Positions 51,498-59,253 of a DNA stretch of 64,000 bases are shown here, piece after piece (position 1 is the first letter of the stretch; the number at the start of each line of letters is the position of its first letter). The DNA is taken from contig NZ_JAUSZN010000001.1 in the NCBI RefSeq assembly GCF_030817595.1, positions 3,046,001 to 3,110,000 of the forward strand. Direction: 5' to 3'. Under the pieces are notes generated by a model. It worked only from the letters and a program-made list of their open reading frames with translations. It was not told where the DNA came from and did not search any database. The position numbers and the translations under genes are program-made. The stretch comes from Neobacillus niacini (GTDB lineage Bacteria > Bacillota > Bacilli > Bacillales > Cytobacillaceae).

Positions 51498-52943
51498 TTG
51501 GGACAAAGTCATGCACAAATCGAAAATCAAGCCCATTATAGCCCAGATTTATTACCAACTCCTTCTGAGGCTAGGACATGGAAAATAGGTCAATTTTTCT
51601 CTATCTGGATGGGCTCTGTTCATAACGTGCCTTCCTATGTAACAATTGGCGGATTCTTTGCATTGGGATTATCTATTTGGCAGGTATTCTTTATCATTAT
51701 CATTTCTTCCATATTACTATCAGTCATGATGGTATTGAATGGGCATGCCGGCAGCAAATATGGAATTCCATTTTCTATTCTGCTCCGTGCAAGCTACGGA
51801 ATAAAGGGTGCTCTCTTTCCGGGAGTCCTAAGAGGCGTTATTGCCGCGATTATGTGGTTTGGTCTTCAAACCTATGCTGGCAGTCTTGCCCTTAGTATTT
51901 TAATAGGGGAATTTTGGCCAGAGTATTTATCTTTAGGCGGAAATTTCAACTTTTTCGGATTAAATCTATCTGGCCTCCTTTCCTTTCTACTCTTTTGGAT
52001 TATTAATGTTTTATTCATTTTTGCCGGTATCGATCGATTAGGGAAGTTAACAAAATATCTATCCCCACTAATTTTTGTGGTTTTTGGCGGAATGGCTATC
52101 TGGTCCATTAAACTGGCAGGTGGAATTGAACCAATAATAAACTATAGTTCAAAAGGGGGCCACGGAAATAGTATTTTCGTTTTCATAAGTTGTGTTTCGG
52201 CCATTTTGGCAACATGGGTTGCACAAACTCTAAGTGTTTCTGATATTACTAGATTTTCTCGTTCTAATAAAGATCAGTCAATGGGACAGATTTCTGGGCT
52301 GTTTATTACGTATTTATTATTTGCTGTAGCTAGCATTTCGATCATTGTCGGTTCAGAGATTGCTTTTGGAGTTCCGATTTGGAATGTACTTGAAGTGGTG
52401 GAGAGATTCGATAGTAGATTTGCCATTACCCTTTCACTTCTAACGATTTGCTTATCTACTTTATCAGTTAATATGGTTGGAAATATCATCCCTGCCGGCT
52501 ATCAACTGGCTTCTCTTTTCCCAAAAAGACTGAATTTTAAAACAGGAGCTTTGGCCGCTGCCATTATCGGTCTTCTTATTATGCCTTGGAAGCTAATGGA
52601 GAATCCAACAAGCATATTCGCCTTTTTAAATATTGTAGGAGGATTGTTAAGTCCCGTCATTGGTGTGACGCTGACGAATTATTTCCTAATTTGTAAAAAA
52701 GAAATTAATTTACAAGAATTATATTATAGTAACCACAATGTATATTCAAACGGGATTAACCTCCCCGCTATGCTTGCAACCATCTTCGCAGGCATAATAA
52801 GCCTAATGGGTAATTTTGTACCCTTACTTGGTCCATTGACAAGTATTTCTTGGTTTTCAGGGATATTGCTAGCCATTCCTTTATATCTAGCTTTATATTA
52901 TTTTTTTTATAAGCAATTAGGATTAAAGGCAATAAAGGAATAG
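51498..52943 (+). CDS. NCS1-family nucleobase/hydantoin/allantoin permease
   Basis: A 481-residue permease of the nucleobase:cation symporter-1 family (CodB, PucI, Mhp1). Family features include the N-terminal P-T-P-S-E-A-R-T-W segment followed by FSIWMGSVHNVPSYVTIGGF (about 33-52), GSKYGIPFSILLRASYGIKG (about 85-104) and an aromatic-rich GVIAAIMWFGLQTYAGS. It has about 12 helices. It starts with TTG 12 bp after the SSS gene, with AGGGGGCG upstream, and is the last gene of the kinase operon. Its presence argues that the island handles free nucleobase-like rings. Confidence 0.9.
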   Translation: MGQSHAQIENQAHYSPDLLPTPSEARTWKIGQFFSIWMGSVHNVPSYVTIGGFFALGLSIWQVFFIIIISSILLSVMMVLNGHAGSKYGIPFSILLRASYGIKGALFPGVLRGVIAAIMWFGLQTYAGSLALSILIGEFWPEYLSLGGNFNFFGLNLSGLLSFLLFWIINVLFIFAGIDRLGKLTKYLSPLIFVVFGGMAIWSIKLAGGIEPIINYSSKGGHGNSIFVFISCVSAILATWVAQTLSVSDITRFSRSNKDQSMGQISGLFITYLLFAVASISIIVGSEIAFGVPIWNVLEVVERFDSRFAITLSLLTICLSTLSVNMVGNIIPAGYQLASLFPKRLNFKTGALAAAIIGLLIMPWKLMENPTSIFAFLNIVGGLLSPVIGVTLTNYFLICKKEINLQELYYSNHNVYSNGINLPAMLATIFAGIISLMGNFVPLLGPLTSISWFSGILLAIPLYLALYYFFYKQLGLKAIKE

Positions 52944-52946
52944 AAA

Positions 52947-53004
52947 GAAGAGGCAGATTCTAAATGGTTGTCACTCACCAACCATTAGAACCGAGCCTCT
53001 CCTC
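52947..53004. terminator. Terminator between convergent NCS1 permease and binding protein B
   Basis: TTCTAAATGGTTG pairs with CAACCATTAGAA (one bulge) around an 8-nt loop, extended by an outer GAGGC/GCCTC pairing, followed by TTATTTATT on the plus strand. Confidence 0.75.
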
Positions 53005-53015
53005 TTATTTATTGC

Positions 53016-54581
53016 TTATTTAATTGAAACATCATTAAGTTCTAAATATCCAGCCGCACTAATTCTAAATCCTTCTACTTTGTTTGAAATGGCTGCTAAA
53101 TTTTCTATAACACGGACAGGAATATAAACTGCGTCTTCCATTTCTAATTCCTGTGCTGTCTCATAAAGCTCCTGACGTTTTTCTTGATCCTCTTCTTTAC
53201 GTGCAGCTTCTATTAAACCATCAACCTCTTTATTACTATAAAAGAAGGTATTCCCAGCTGCTCCTTTTGAAGCAGTATGGAAGAGATTATATTGGTTATA
53301 ATCAGCATCACCAGTTGCATTTCTCCAGCTGCTTATAAACATTTGTGTATCCCCATTATTTCTTTGCTCAACGAATGCCCCATTTTCCATTACCTGTATC
53401 TTTACATCAATACCGATTGTTTTCAAGTGTGATTGAAGTACCTCCGCCAGATTTATTCTTTCCTTGGCATCCATCGTTAGCAATGTCGTTTCAAAGCCAT
53501 TCGGATAACCTGCCTCAGCAAGCAATTTTTTTGCTTCATTTAGATTATATTCATAAGCCTTCAAACCTTTATGATATCCAAATACTTGAGATCCTAAAAG
53601 GGAGTTGGCTTGCTTTCCGATGTTGTTAAAGACCCCTTTAATAATCGTATCCATTTCAACAGCATGGGAAATCGCTCTGCGCACTCGAACATCACTAAAT
53701 GGTTTATTCTCATAGTTAAAACCAATATATTCAGTTCCAAAACCTTCACTTCGATAGACCCCCATTGTTCGCGAAGCTTCTACGGTGTCCTTCATCGTTA
53801 CAGAAAGCGGTTCGGCTATATGGGCTTCACCTGCTTCAATCATCGAAATTCTTGTTGTTTCTTCAGGCACAATTTTAAAAACAACTTTATCCACCTTCGC
53901 TTTATCACCAAAATATTGATCATTTTTAACTAATACAATTTCTTGGCCAGGAGTCCAGGATTCAAATGAAAATGGCCCGGTTCCATTTGGTTCATTAATG
54001 ATGTTCTTTCCAAACTTCTCAATGGTTTTAGGACTAATTATTCCCCCCTCATGACTAGCTAGGATGGAGAGTAAAGGTGAAAACGGCTCACTTAAGATAA
54101 ATTGAACGGTAAAATCATCGATAATTTTCACTTCATTTACCATTTTAAAGACACCTGCTCTAGGTGCATTGACATTAGCATCTAAAAGTCTATTAAAATT
54201 AGTTTTAACAGCGCTTGCATTGAATGGTGTTCCATCATGGAATTTCACATCTTCTCTTAGTTTAAATTCCCAGGTTTTGTCATCCACCTGTTTCCATGAT
54301 TTCGCCAATAAAGGCTTGATTTGAGAATCTTTATCCCTTCCTACCAAGCCCTCGTAAACTTTCCCATGGGTTATACTTGCTGCATTGATCGTATTCATAA
54401 AATGGTGATCTAAATTCTCTGCATCTGATAAACGAACAATTACCAAGGTACCTCCATTCTTCGCTTTAACTCCCTTTTCATCTCCAGTTGTCCCTGCATT
54501 TTTATTTGTCGAACAACCAGTAATCACCATAATGATTAGTAGAACTAGAAAAAATTTTCGGATCTTTAATTTTTCTTTCAT
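53016..54581 (-). CDS. Oligopeptide-type ABC substrate-binding lipoprotein (B)
   Basis: A 521-residue SBP_bac_5 lipoprotein with lipobox VITGC (Cys about 23) and the blocks GGTLVIVRLSDAENLDHHFM, FKLREDVKFHDGTPFNASAV and NATGDADYNQYNLFHTASKG. It is clearly paralogous to protein C (56094-57659) and more distantly to A. It forms a one-gene unit with its own promoter and 21-bp direct repeat. With no permease next to it, it probably feeds the DppCBDF-type transporter at 44752-48615. Confidence 0.88.
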   Translation of the reverse strand: MKEKLKIRKFFLVLLIIMVITGCSTNKNAGTTGDEKGVKAKNGGTLVIVRLSDAENLDHHFMNTINAASITHGKVYEGLVGRDKDSQIKPLLAKSWKQVDDKTWEFKLREDVKFHDGTPFNASAVKTNFNRLLDANVNAPRAGVFKMVNEVKIIDDFTVQFILSEPFSPLLSILASHEGGIISPKTIEKFGKNIINEPNGTGPFSFESWTPGQEIVLVKNDQYFGDKAKVDKVVFKIVPEETTRISMIEAGEAHIAEPLSVTMKDTVEASRTMGVYRSEGFGTEYIGFNYENKPFSDVRVRRAISHAVEMDTIIKGVFNNIGKQANSLLGSQVFGYHKGLKAYEYNLNEAKKLLAEAGYPNGFETTLLTMDAKERINLAEVLQSHLKTIGIDVKIQVMENGAFVEQRNNGDTQMFISSWRNATGDADYNQYNLFHTASKGAAGNTFFYSNKEVDGLIEAARKEEDQEKRQELYETAQELEMEDAVYIPVRVIENLAAISNKVEGFRISAAGYLELNDVSIK

Positions 54582-54620
54582 GAACTCTCCCCCTTTAAAT
54601 CCTGTTTTCTATCTAATCTA

Positions 54621-54683
54621 ATTATAAAAAATTTTCAGACTATTCTTTTCGAAAATCTTTACCTTATTTTTCGTTATCTTTAC
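54621..54683 (-). promoter_or_regulatory. Promoter with 21-bp-spaced direct repeat, upstream of binding protein B
   Basis: On the minus strand TATAAT lies at 54626-54621. Upstream are two half-sites, GTAAAGATTTTCGAAAA (54662-54646) and GTAAAGATAACGAAAAA (54683-54667), exactly 21 bp apart. There is no good -35; the proximal half-site covers that position, as expected for an activator-dependent promoter. The same arrangement occurs at 57707-57771 and 60825-60887. Confidence 0.7.
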
Positions 54684-54734
54684 TACTTTTAGCAGTTTAT
54701 TGTCCTAATTAAAAATCTACTAAAGACAATATCA

Positions 54735-54763
54735 AAAAAGAGGATGTAATAAACCATCCCCTT
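54735..54763 (-). terminator. Terminator after amidohydrolase C
   Basis: AAGAGGATG pairs with CATCCCCTT around an 8-nt loop, followed on the minus strand by TTTTTGATATTG. Confidence 0.7.
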
Positions 54764-54795
54764 AATCATTGAATTACCTTTAAATGAATAATTAT

Positions 54796-56019
54796 TTAAT
54801 GCAAAGAACCATATACTACGTTACCTTTATAGATAACAGCTTTACGTTTTGAGCGTCTAGCAACTGCCTCAGCCGCACAGCCCGCTTCAACAAGTACTAT
54901 ACTAGCCACATCACCTGCTTTTGGCCATAACTGGTTTCCTTCCTTATCTAATAGACTTTTACCGCCTGTAATATACTTTAACGTTTGACCAAGTGAAACC
55001 TCATCTGTCCATCTGAATCGTTCAAGCAGACGTCCAGCCCTTTCAAGAACATCACCATTTCCTGTTGGCCACCAAGAATCATAGATATTGTCATTCCCAA
55101 CAGCTACATCCACTCCACAATCTGTTAAAATGTTTACCGGTGGAATGTTCCGTCCAATTGGAAGGCTGGTCACAATAGAGATTCCTGCTTCTCTTAATAT
55201 TCCTGCCATTTCAATTGCTTCTTCTTTCGAGACATCCCCTAATCCGAATGCATGGCTGACTGCTACTCTGCCTTCCCACCCGGCTTGTTTGGTTAAATAA
55301 GCAAGTCGTTTCATTGTGAAAGTTCCTAAGTGACCAGGGTCATGTAAATGTAAGTCGATATCAGCATTTCCTTCAACAGCCAAATCCATTAATTGTACTA
55401 ATGATGCTTCAATATTATTATCCACAGTTGCCGGGTCAACAGCCCCTACAATCCCTGCACCGTTTCTTACTGCTTCTCTTACCAGTTGAACAGTACCAGG
55501 ACGCAGCAAGCCATGCTGGGCAAAGGCAACAATTTCTGCACTTAACCTATTAGAATATGTTTCTAGTGCATGCCCGATACCTTCCAAATTGTGCAATCCT
55601 GCTTCCGGATAGATATCCACGTGGGTTCTTACATGGGTTGATCCATAAGACAATAATACTTCCAGCAAAGCTTCTGCACGTTGCTGTGTGCTGGAAGGAA
55701 TGGATGCGAGAATATTTTTTTCTATTTCACATCGTTCAATAACACCTGAAGCTGGGATACAAGCCCGCCAATCCTCCCCCATGTAAGTCTTGTCTAGATG
55801 AACATGCTTTTCAATAAATGAGGGTAGCAGGAGCAAACCCTCAGCATCCTTTACAGGCAGTTCATTTCCAAAAGGCACTGATCCTTTAATTATTTTTTCA
55901 ATTTTACCATCCTCTATTAATAAGTGAAAAAGCTCTGTTTTTGTTCCTGCTACTCTATCATTTTCTTTTATATATCCCGTTTCTAAGCGGGCATTTGTTA
56001 ACCAATAAATACGATTCAT
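54796..56019 (-). CDS. AtzC/CodA-like metal-dependent amidohydrolase (copy C)
   Basis: A 407-residue paralogue of copies A and B with an intact metal site: HVHLDKT (His72, His74), AFAQHGLL, LHLHDPG (about 226), AVSHA (about 256) and GNDNIYDSWWPTGNGD (about 311). The substrate loop has FAQ, as in AtzC, where copies A and B have FPQ as in CodA, a difference that may affect substrate choice. It follows binding protein C on the same strand, with a hairpin between, repeating the receptor-plus-amidohydrolase pairing seen at 40329-44461. Confidence 0.85.
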   Translation of the reverse strand: MNRIYWLTNARLETGYIKENDRVAGTKTELFHLLIEDGKIEKIIKGSVPFGNELPVKDAEGLLLLPSFIEKHVHLDKTYMGEDWRACIPASGVIERCEIEKNILASIPSSTQQRAEALLEVLLSYGSTHVRTHVDIYPEAGLHNLEGIGHALETYSNRLSAEIVAFAQHGLLRPGTVQLVREAVRNGAGIVGAVDPATVDNNIEASLVQLMDLAVEGNADIDLHLHDPGHLGTFTMKRLAYLTKQAGWEGRVAVSHAFGLGDVSKEEAIEMAGILREAGISIVTSLPIGRNIPPVNILTDCGVDVAVGNDNIYDSWWPTGNGDVLERAGRLLERFRWTDEVSLGQTLKYITGGKSLLDKEGNQLWPKAGDVASIVLVEAGCAAEAVARRSKRKAVIYKGNVVYGSLH

Positions 56020-56048
56020 ATAAAAACATCCTTTCTACTACTGTTACA

Positions 56049-56085
56049 AGATAAAAGGGCGTATCCACATGGATATCCCTCTTAT
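56049..56085 (-). terminator. Intercistronic hairpin between binding protein C and amidohydrolase C
   Basis: GATAAAAGGG...ATCC-ACAT-GGAT...CCCTCTTATC forms a two-part stem; TTTTATCTTG is read at its end on the minus strand. Probably partial termination or processing, as in the parallel operon at 42829. Confidence 0.55.
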
Positions 56086-56093
56086 CCTTTTTC

Positions 56094-57659
56094 CTATTGG
56101 ATTGAAACGTCATTGATTTCTAGATAACCAGATGGGCTGATTGCGAAGCCTTGGATATTTTTGGCTACAGCAGCTAGATTTTCAATGACCCTTACTGGAA
56201 TATATACGGCATCTTCTAATTCTAATTCTTGTGACTGCGCATACAGCTCCCTACGTTTATTTGGGTCTTTTTCTTTACGGGCAGCCTCGATTAAACGATC
56301 CACCTCTTTATTACTATAGAAGAAGGTATTTCCAGATGCTCCGTGAGAATTGGTATGGAAAAGGTTGTATTGGTTATAATCAGCATCACCGGTTGCGTTT
56401 CTCCAACTGAGGATAAATATTTCAGAATCCCCACTGTTTGCCTGCTCAACGAACGTACCATACTCTAAGACTTGGATATTTACTTTAACACCGATTCCTT
56501 TTAACTGGGATTGAAGTACCTCCGCCATATTGATTCTTTCTTTGCTATCCATTGTTTTTAGTGTCGTTTCGAACCCATCTGGATAGCCGGCTTCAGCTAG
56601 CAATTTCTTTGCTTCATTAAGGTTATATTCATAGGCTTTCATATCAGCATTGTAGCCAAAGACCTTTGAGCCTAGTAATGAATTCGCCTTTTTACCGACA
56701 TTATTGTATACACCCTTTATAATCGAATCCATTTCAACCGCATGAGAGATTGCCTTACGAACACGGACATCATTAAATGGTTTTTTTTGAACGTTAAAGC
56801 CAATATACTCTGTACCAAATCCTTCACTGCGGTAAACCTTTACTGCTGACGAAGCTTCTACAGTGGACATCATCGGTACGGAAAGTGGCTCAGCAATATG
56901 GGCTTCTCCAGTTTCAAGCATGGAGATTCGCGTGGTTTCTTCTGGAACTACCTTAAATACAACTTTATCCACTTTTGCCTTAGTTCCCCAGTACTCCTTA
57001 TTTTTCTCAAAGACAATTTCTTGACCAGGAGTCCAAGATTCAAAAACAAATGGACCTGTTCCATTCGGTTCATTGATAATTTCTTTATCGAACTTTTTAA
57101 TCGCTTTTGGACTAATAATACCGCCTTCATGGCTGGCTAGAATAGAAAGCAATGGTGAGAATGGCTCGGATAAGATAAATTGAACCGTAAATTCATCCAC
57201 TACCTTTACTTCTTTCACCATTTTAAATACAACTGCTCTTGGTGAACCAACATTTGGATCTAGCAGTCGGTTAAATGTCGCTTTTACAGCATCTGCATTA
57301 AAGGCAGTTCCATCATGGAACTTCACATTTTTTTTAAGATTAAATTCCCATGTTAAATCATCAAGCTGTTTCCAGTTTTCTGCAAGCAAAGGCTTAATTT
57401 CGGCATTTTTATCACGTCCTACAAGCCCCTCATAAATTTTGCCATGTGTAACACTTGCGGCATTGATCGTCGACATGAAATGATGATCTAAGTTCTCGGC
57501 ATCTGACAAACGAGCTATAACTAATGTACCCCCGTCATTTGATCCAGAATCGCGGTTATTTTCCTTTGTACTGACGTCCTTTTTAGTAGAACAGCCGGCA
57601 ATAACGATTGCTATAAGCATGACTAGTAAGAATTTTCCTAATCTCCATTTCTCTTTCAT
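56094..57659 (-). CDS. Oligopeptide-type ABC substrate-binding lipoprotein (C)
   Basis: A 521-residue SBP_bac_5 lipoprotein, the same length as protein B and very similar along its whole length, so a recent duplication. The lipobox is VIAGC (Cys about 23). Shared blocks include GGTLVIARLSDAENLDHHFM, NLKKNVKFHDGTAFNADAV and NATGDADYNQYNLFHTNSHG. It heads an operon with amidohydrolase C and has the TATAAT plus 21-bp repeat upstream. Probably a further receptor for the shared DppCBDF-type transporter. Confidence 0.88.
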   Translation of the reverse strand: MKEKWRLGKFLLVMLIAIVIAGCSTKKDVSTKENNRDSGSNDGGTLVIARLSDAENLDHHFMSTINAASVTHGKIYEGLVGRDKNAEIKPLLAENWKQLDDLTWEFNLKKNVKFHDGTAFNADAVKATFNRLLDPNVGSPRAVVFKMVKEVKVVDEFTVQFILSEPFSPLLSILASHEGGIISPKAIKKFDKEIINEPNGTGPFVFESWTPGQEIVFEKNKEYWGTKAKVDKVVFKVVPEETTRISMLETGEAHIAEPLSVPMMSTVEASSAVKVYRSEGFGTEYIGFNVQKKPFNDVRVRKAISHAVEMDSIIKGVYNNVGKKANSLLGSKVFGYNADMKAYEYNLNEAKKLLAEAGYPDGFETTLKTMDSKERINMAEVLQSQLKGIGVKVNIQVLEYGTFVEQANSGDSEIFILSWRNATGDADYNQYNLFHTNSHGASGNTFFYSNKEVDRLIEAARKEKDPNKRRELYAQSQELELEDAVYIPVRVIENLAAVAKNIQGFAISPSGYLEINDVSIQ

Positions 57660-57706
57660 GGCCTCTAACCCCCTGAATATTTTTATTAAGCATGTGCGCT
57701 TGTCTA

Positions 57707-57771
57707 ATTATAAAAAAATATTCAGACTATTTTGTTTCGAAAATATCTACTATATTTTTCAATATCTTTAC
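57707..57771 (-). promoter_or_regulatory. Promoter with 21-bp-spaced direct repeat, upstream of binding protein C
   Basis: On the minus strand TATAAT is at 57712-57707. Half-sites GTAGATATTTTCGAAA (57750-57735) and GTAAAGATATTGAAAAA (57771-57755) end 21 bp apart. The sequence between the TATAAT box and the repeat (TAGTCTGAATA) is also shared with the promoter of protein B. Confidence 0.7.
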
Positions 57772-57783
57772 TTCTTTTCAGAA

Positions 57784-59253
57784 TTAGATGAAATCCACGA
57801 TTTTAAACGATGAAGAAAGCAGTTCATTTTCGGGAAGCTGCTGATAATCTCTTTCCAAATATCCTTTTCTCATTTTGTTAAAATATTTTTGACCTTTGGA
57901 TTTGATTTCTTCTAAATCTAGATCAGGGATTTTTCGGTCTTGCATAACCAACCTGCCGTTAATAATCGATAATTTAACATCCCTTCCTGATCCACTAGCG
58001 ATGATTGTCCGAATCGGATCATCAATCACGCCCATATGGAATCCCTCTAAGTCAATCGCAATAATATCGGCTTTCGCTCCTATAGCAATCCTTCCAAGGT
58101 CATCCCTTCCTAGGAAGTTAGCTCCGCCGAGAGTTGCCGCACGATATAAATCTGCATAGGTGGAGTCCTCCACATCTTTTTCGATTAATCGTGATAGCAT
58201 ACTGCCAGTGCGAATGTTCTGAAACATATCTGGAGGAAAAGTATCAGTCCCCATTGCTAAATTAATTCCTGACCTTTTATATTTGGCAAATGATTCTAAC
58301 ATAGAAGCATGTCTTCCGATAATTAATGGACAATGGATTACTGTTGTATTAGTTTCTGTTAGCAAAGCTATATCATCACCCTCACCCGCGAGTGCTTCAC
58401 TATAACCAGCAATAAAATGAGCATGAGGAATCCCGGTTTTCGGTCCTAAAAAACCAAGATTATACAAATATCGAATAGGGGTTATACCGTGTTTCTCAAG
58501 TATTGTGTGATATTCATAGCTTCCCTGCGCCGCATGAAGTTTTATTGGAACATCTAATTTCTCACTATAATATTTTGTTTGCATCAGACATTCCTCTGTT
58601 TGACATTCGATTCGTTCAGGTGCAAGCATGCCTTTAACCAATCCATTATAGGCACCATCGAATTCTTCAACAAACTTTACAGCCCGCTCGAGTCCTTCTC
58701 TCCCTGCTTCTTCGTCCCAGTAAAGCTTGATTGTTCCATCTGGCTCTACGACTCTAATCCCAGATTGGTAACTAGGTCCTAAGTAGATTCTTAATCCTAA
58801 TCTTCCTGCATGATTGGCTGCTGCAGCTAGTTCCTCATAGGTTTCTGCCCATTTTTTATAAAAAACTGATGTAATCGGCATCGCAGTAGTAACCCCATGA
58901 AGAATCAACTGAGAATAGGCATAGAGTGATTTAAATGCTTCCTCTTCCACTGTCATGACTTCATGATGTCCGTTTTCAACATAACTCTTTGACCAGAGCA
59001 GATTTTTCTGTTTGTCGCTGCTTGCTTCTAAATGAAGGATATCGTGATCAATATCCCCTAGTGCATTTAAATCGATAAATCCTGGACTAATGACCGCATT
59101 CCCAGCATCAATGACCTCATCCACTTCTCTAGGATAGTTTTTTCCAACATAAATAATTGTATCGTTTTCATAAACAACCTCTGAATCTTCTAAAATTACA
59201 TGATCATCTCCATCAAAACCAATCACATATTTTCCCTTAAGCTTTGTTACCAT
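57784..59253 (-). CDS. ATZ/TRZ-type amidohydrolase lacking the HxH metal motif
   Basis: An amidohydrolase-superfamily protein of about 489 residues (chlorohydrolase/guanine deaminase-like group). After SPGFID, where HxH is normal, it has LNALGD, so both His ligands are replaced (Asn63, Leu65). Other site residues remain: KLHAAQ (His about 240), HAHFI (about 277-279), and GTDTFPPDMF (Asp about 337). An acidic-His cluster DIDHD follows at about 67-71. I start at the ATG at 59253, 6 nt from AAAGGAG; it overlaps the upstream amidohydrolase by 7 bp. It may bind metal differently or be non-catalytic. Confidence 0.82.
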   Translation of the reverse strand: MVTKLKGKYVIGFDGDDHVILEDSEVVYENDTIIYVGKNYPREVDEVIDAGNAVISPGFIDLNALGDIDHDILHLEASSDKQKNLLWSKSYVENGHHEVMTVEEEAFKSLYAYSQLILHGVTTAMPITSVFYKKWAETYEELAAAANHAGRLGLRIYLGPSYQSGIRVVEPDGTIKLYWDEEAGREGLERAVKFVEEFDGAYNGLVKGMLAPERIECQTEECLMQTKYYSEKLDVPIKLHAAQGSYEYHTILEKHGITPIRYLYNLGFLGPKTGIPHAHFIAGYSEALAGEGDDIALLTETNTTVIHCPLIIGRHASMLESFAKYKRSGINLAMGTDTFPPDMFQNIRTGSMLSRLIEKDVEDSTYADLYRAATLGGANFLGRDDLGRIAIGAKADIIAIDLEGFHMGVIDDPIRTIIASGSGRDVKLSIINGRLVMQDRKIPDLDLEEIKSKGQKYFNKMRKGYLERDYQQLPENELLSSSFKIVDFI

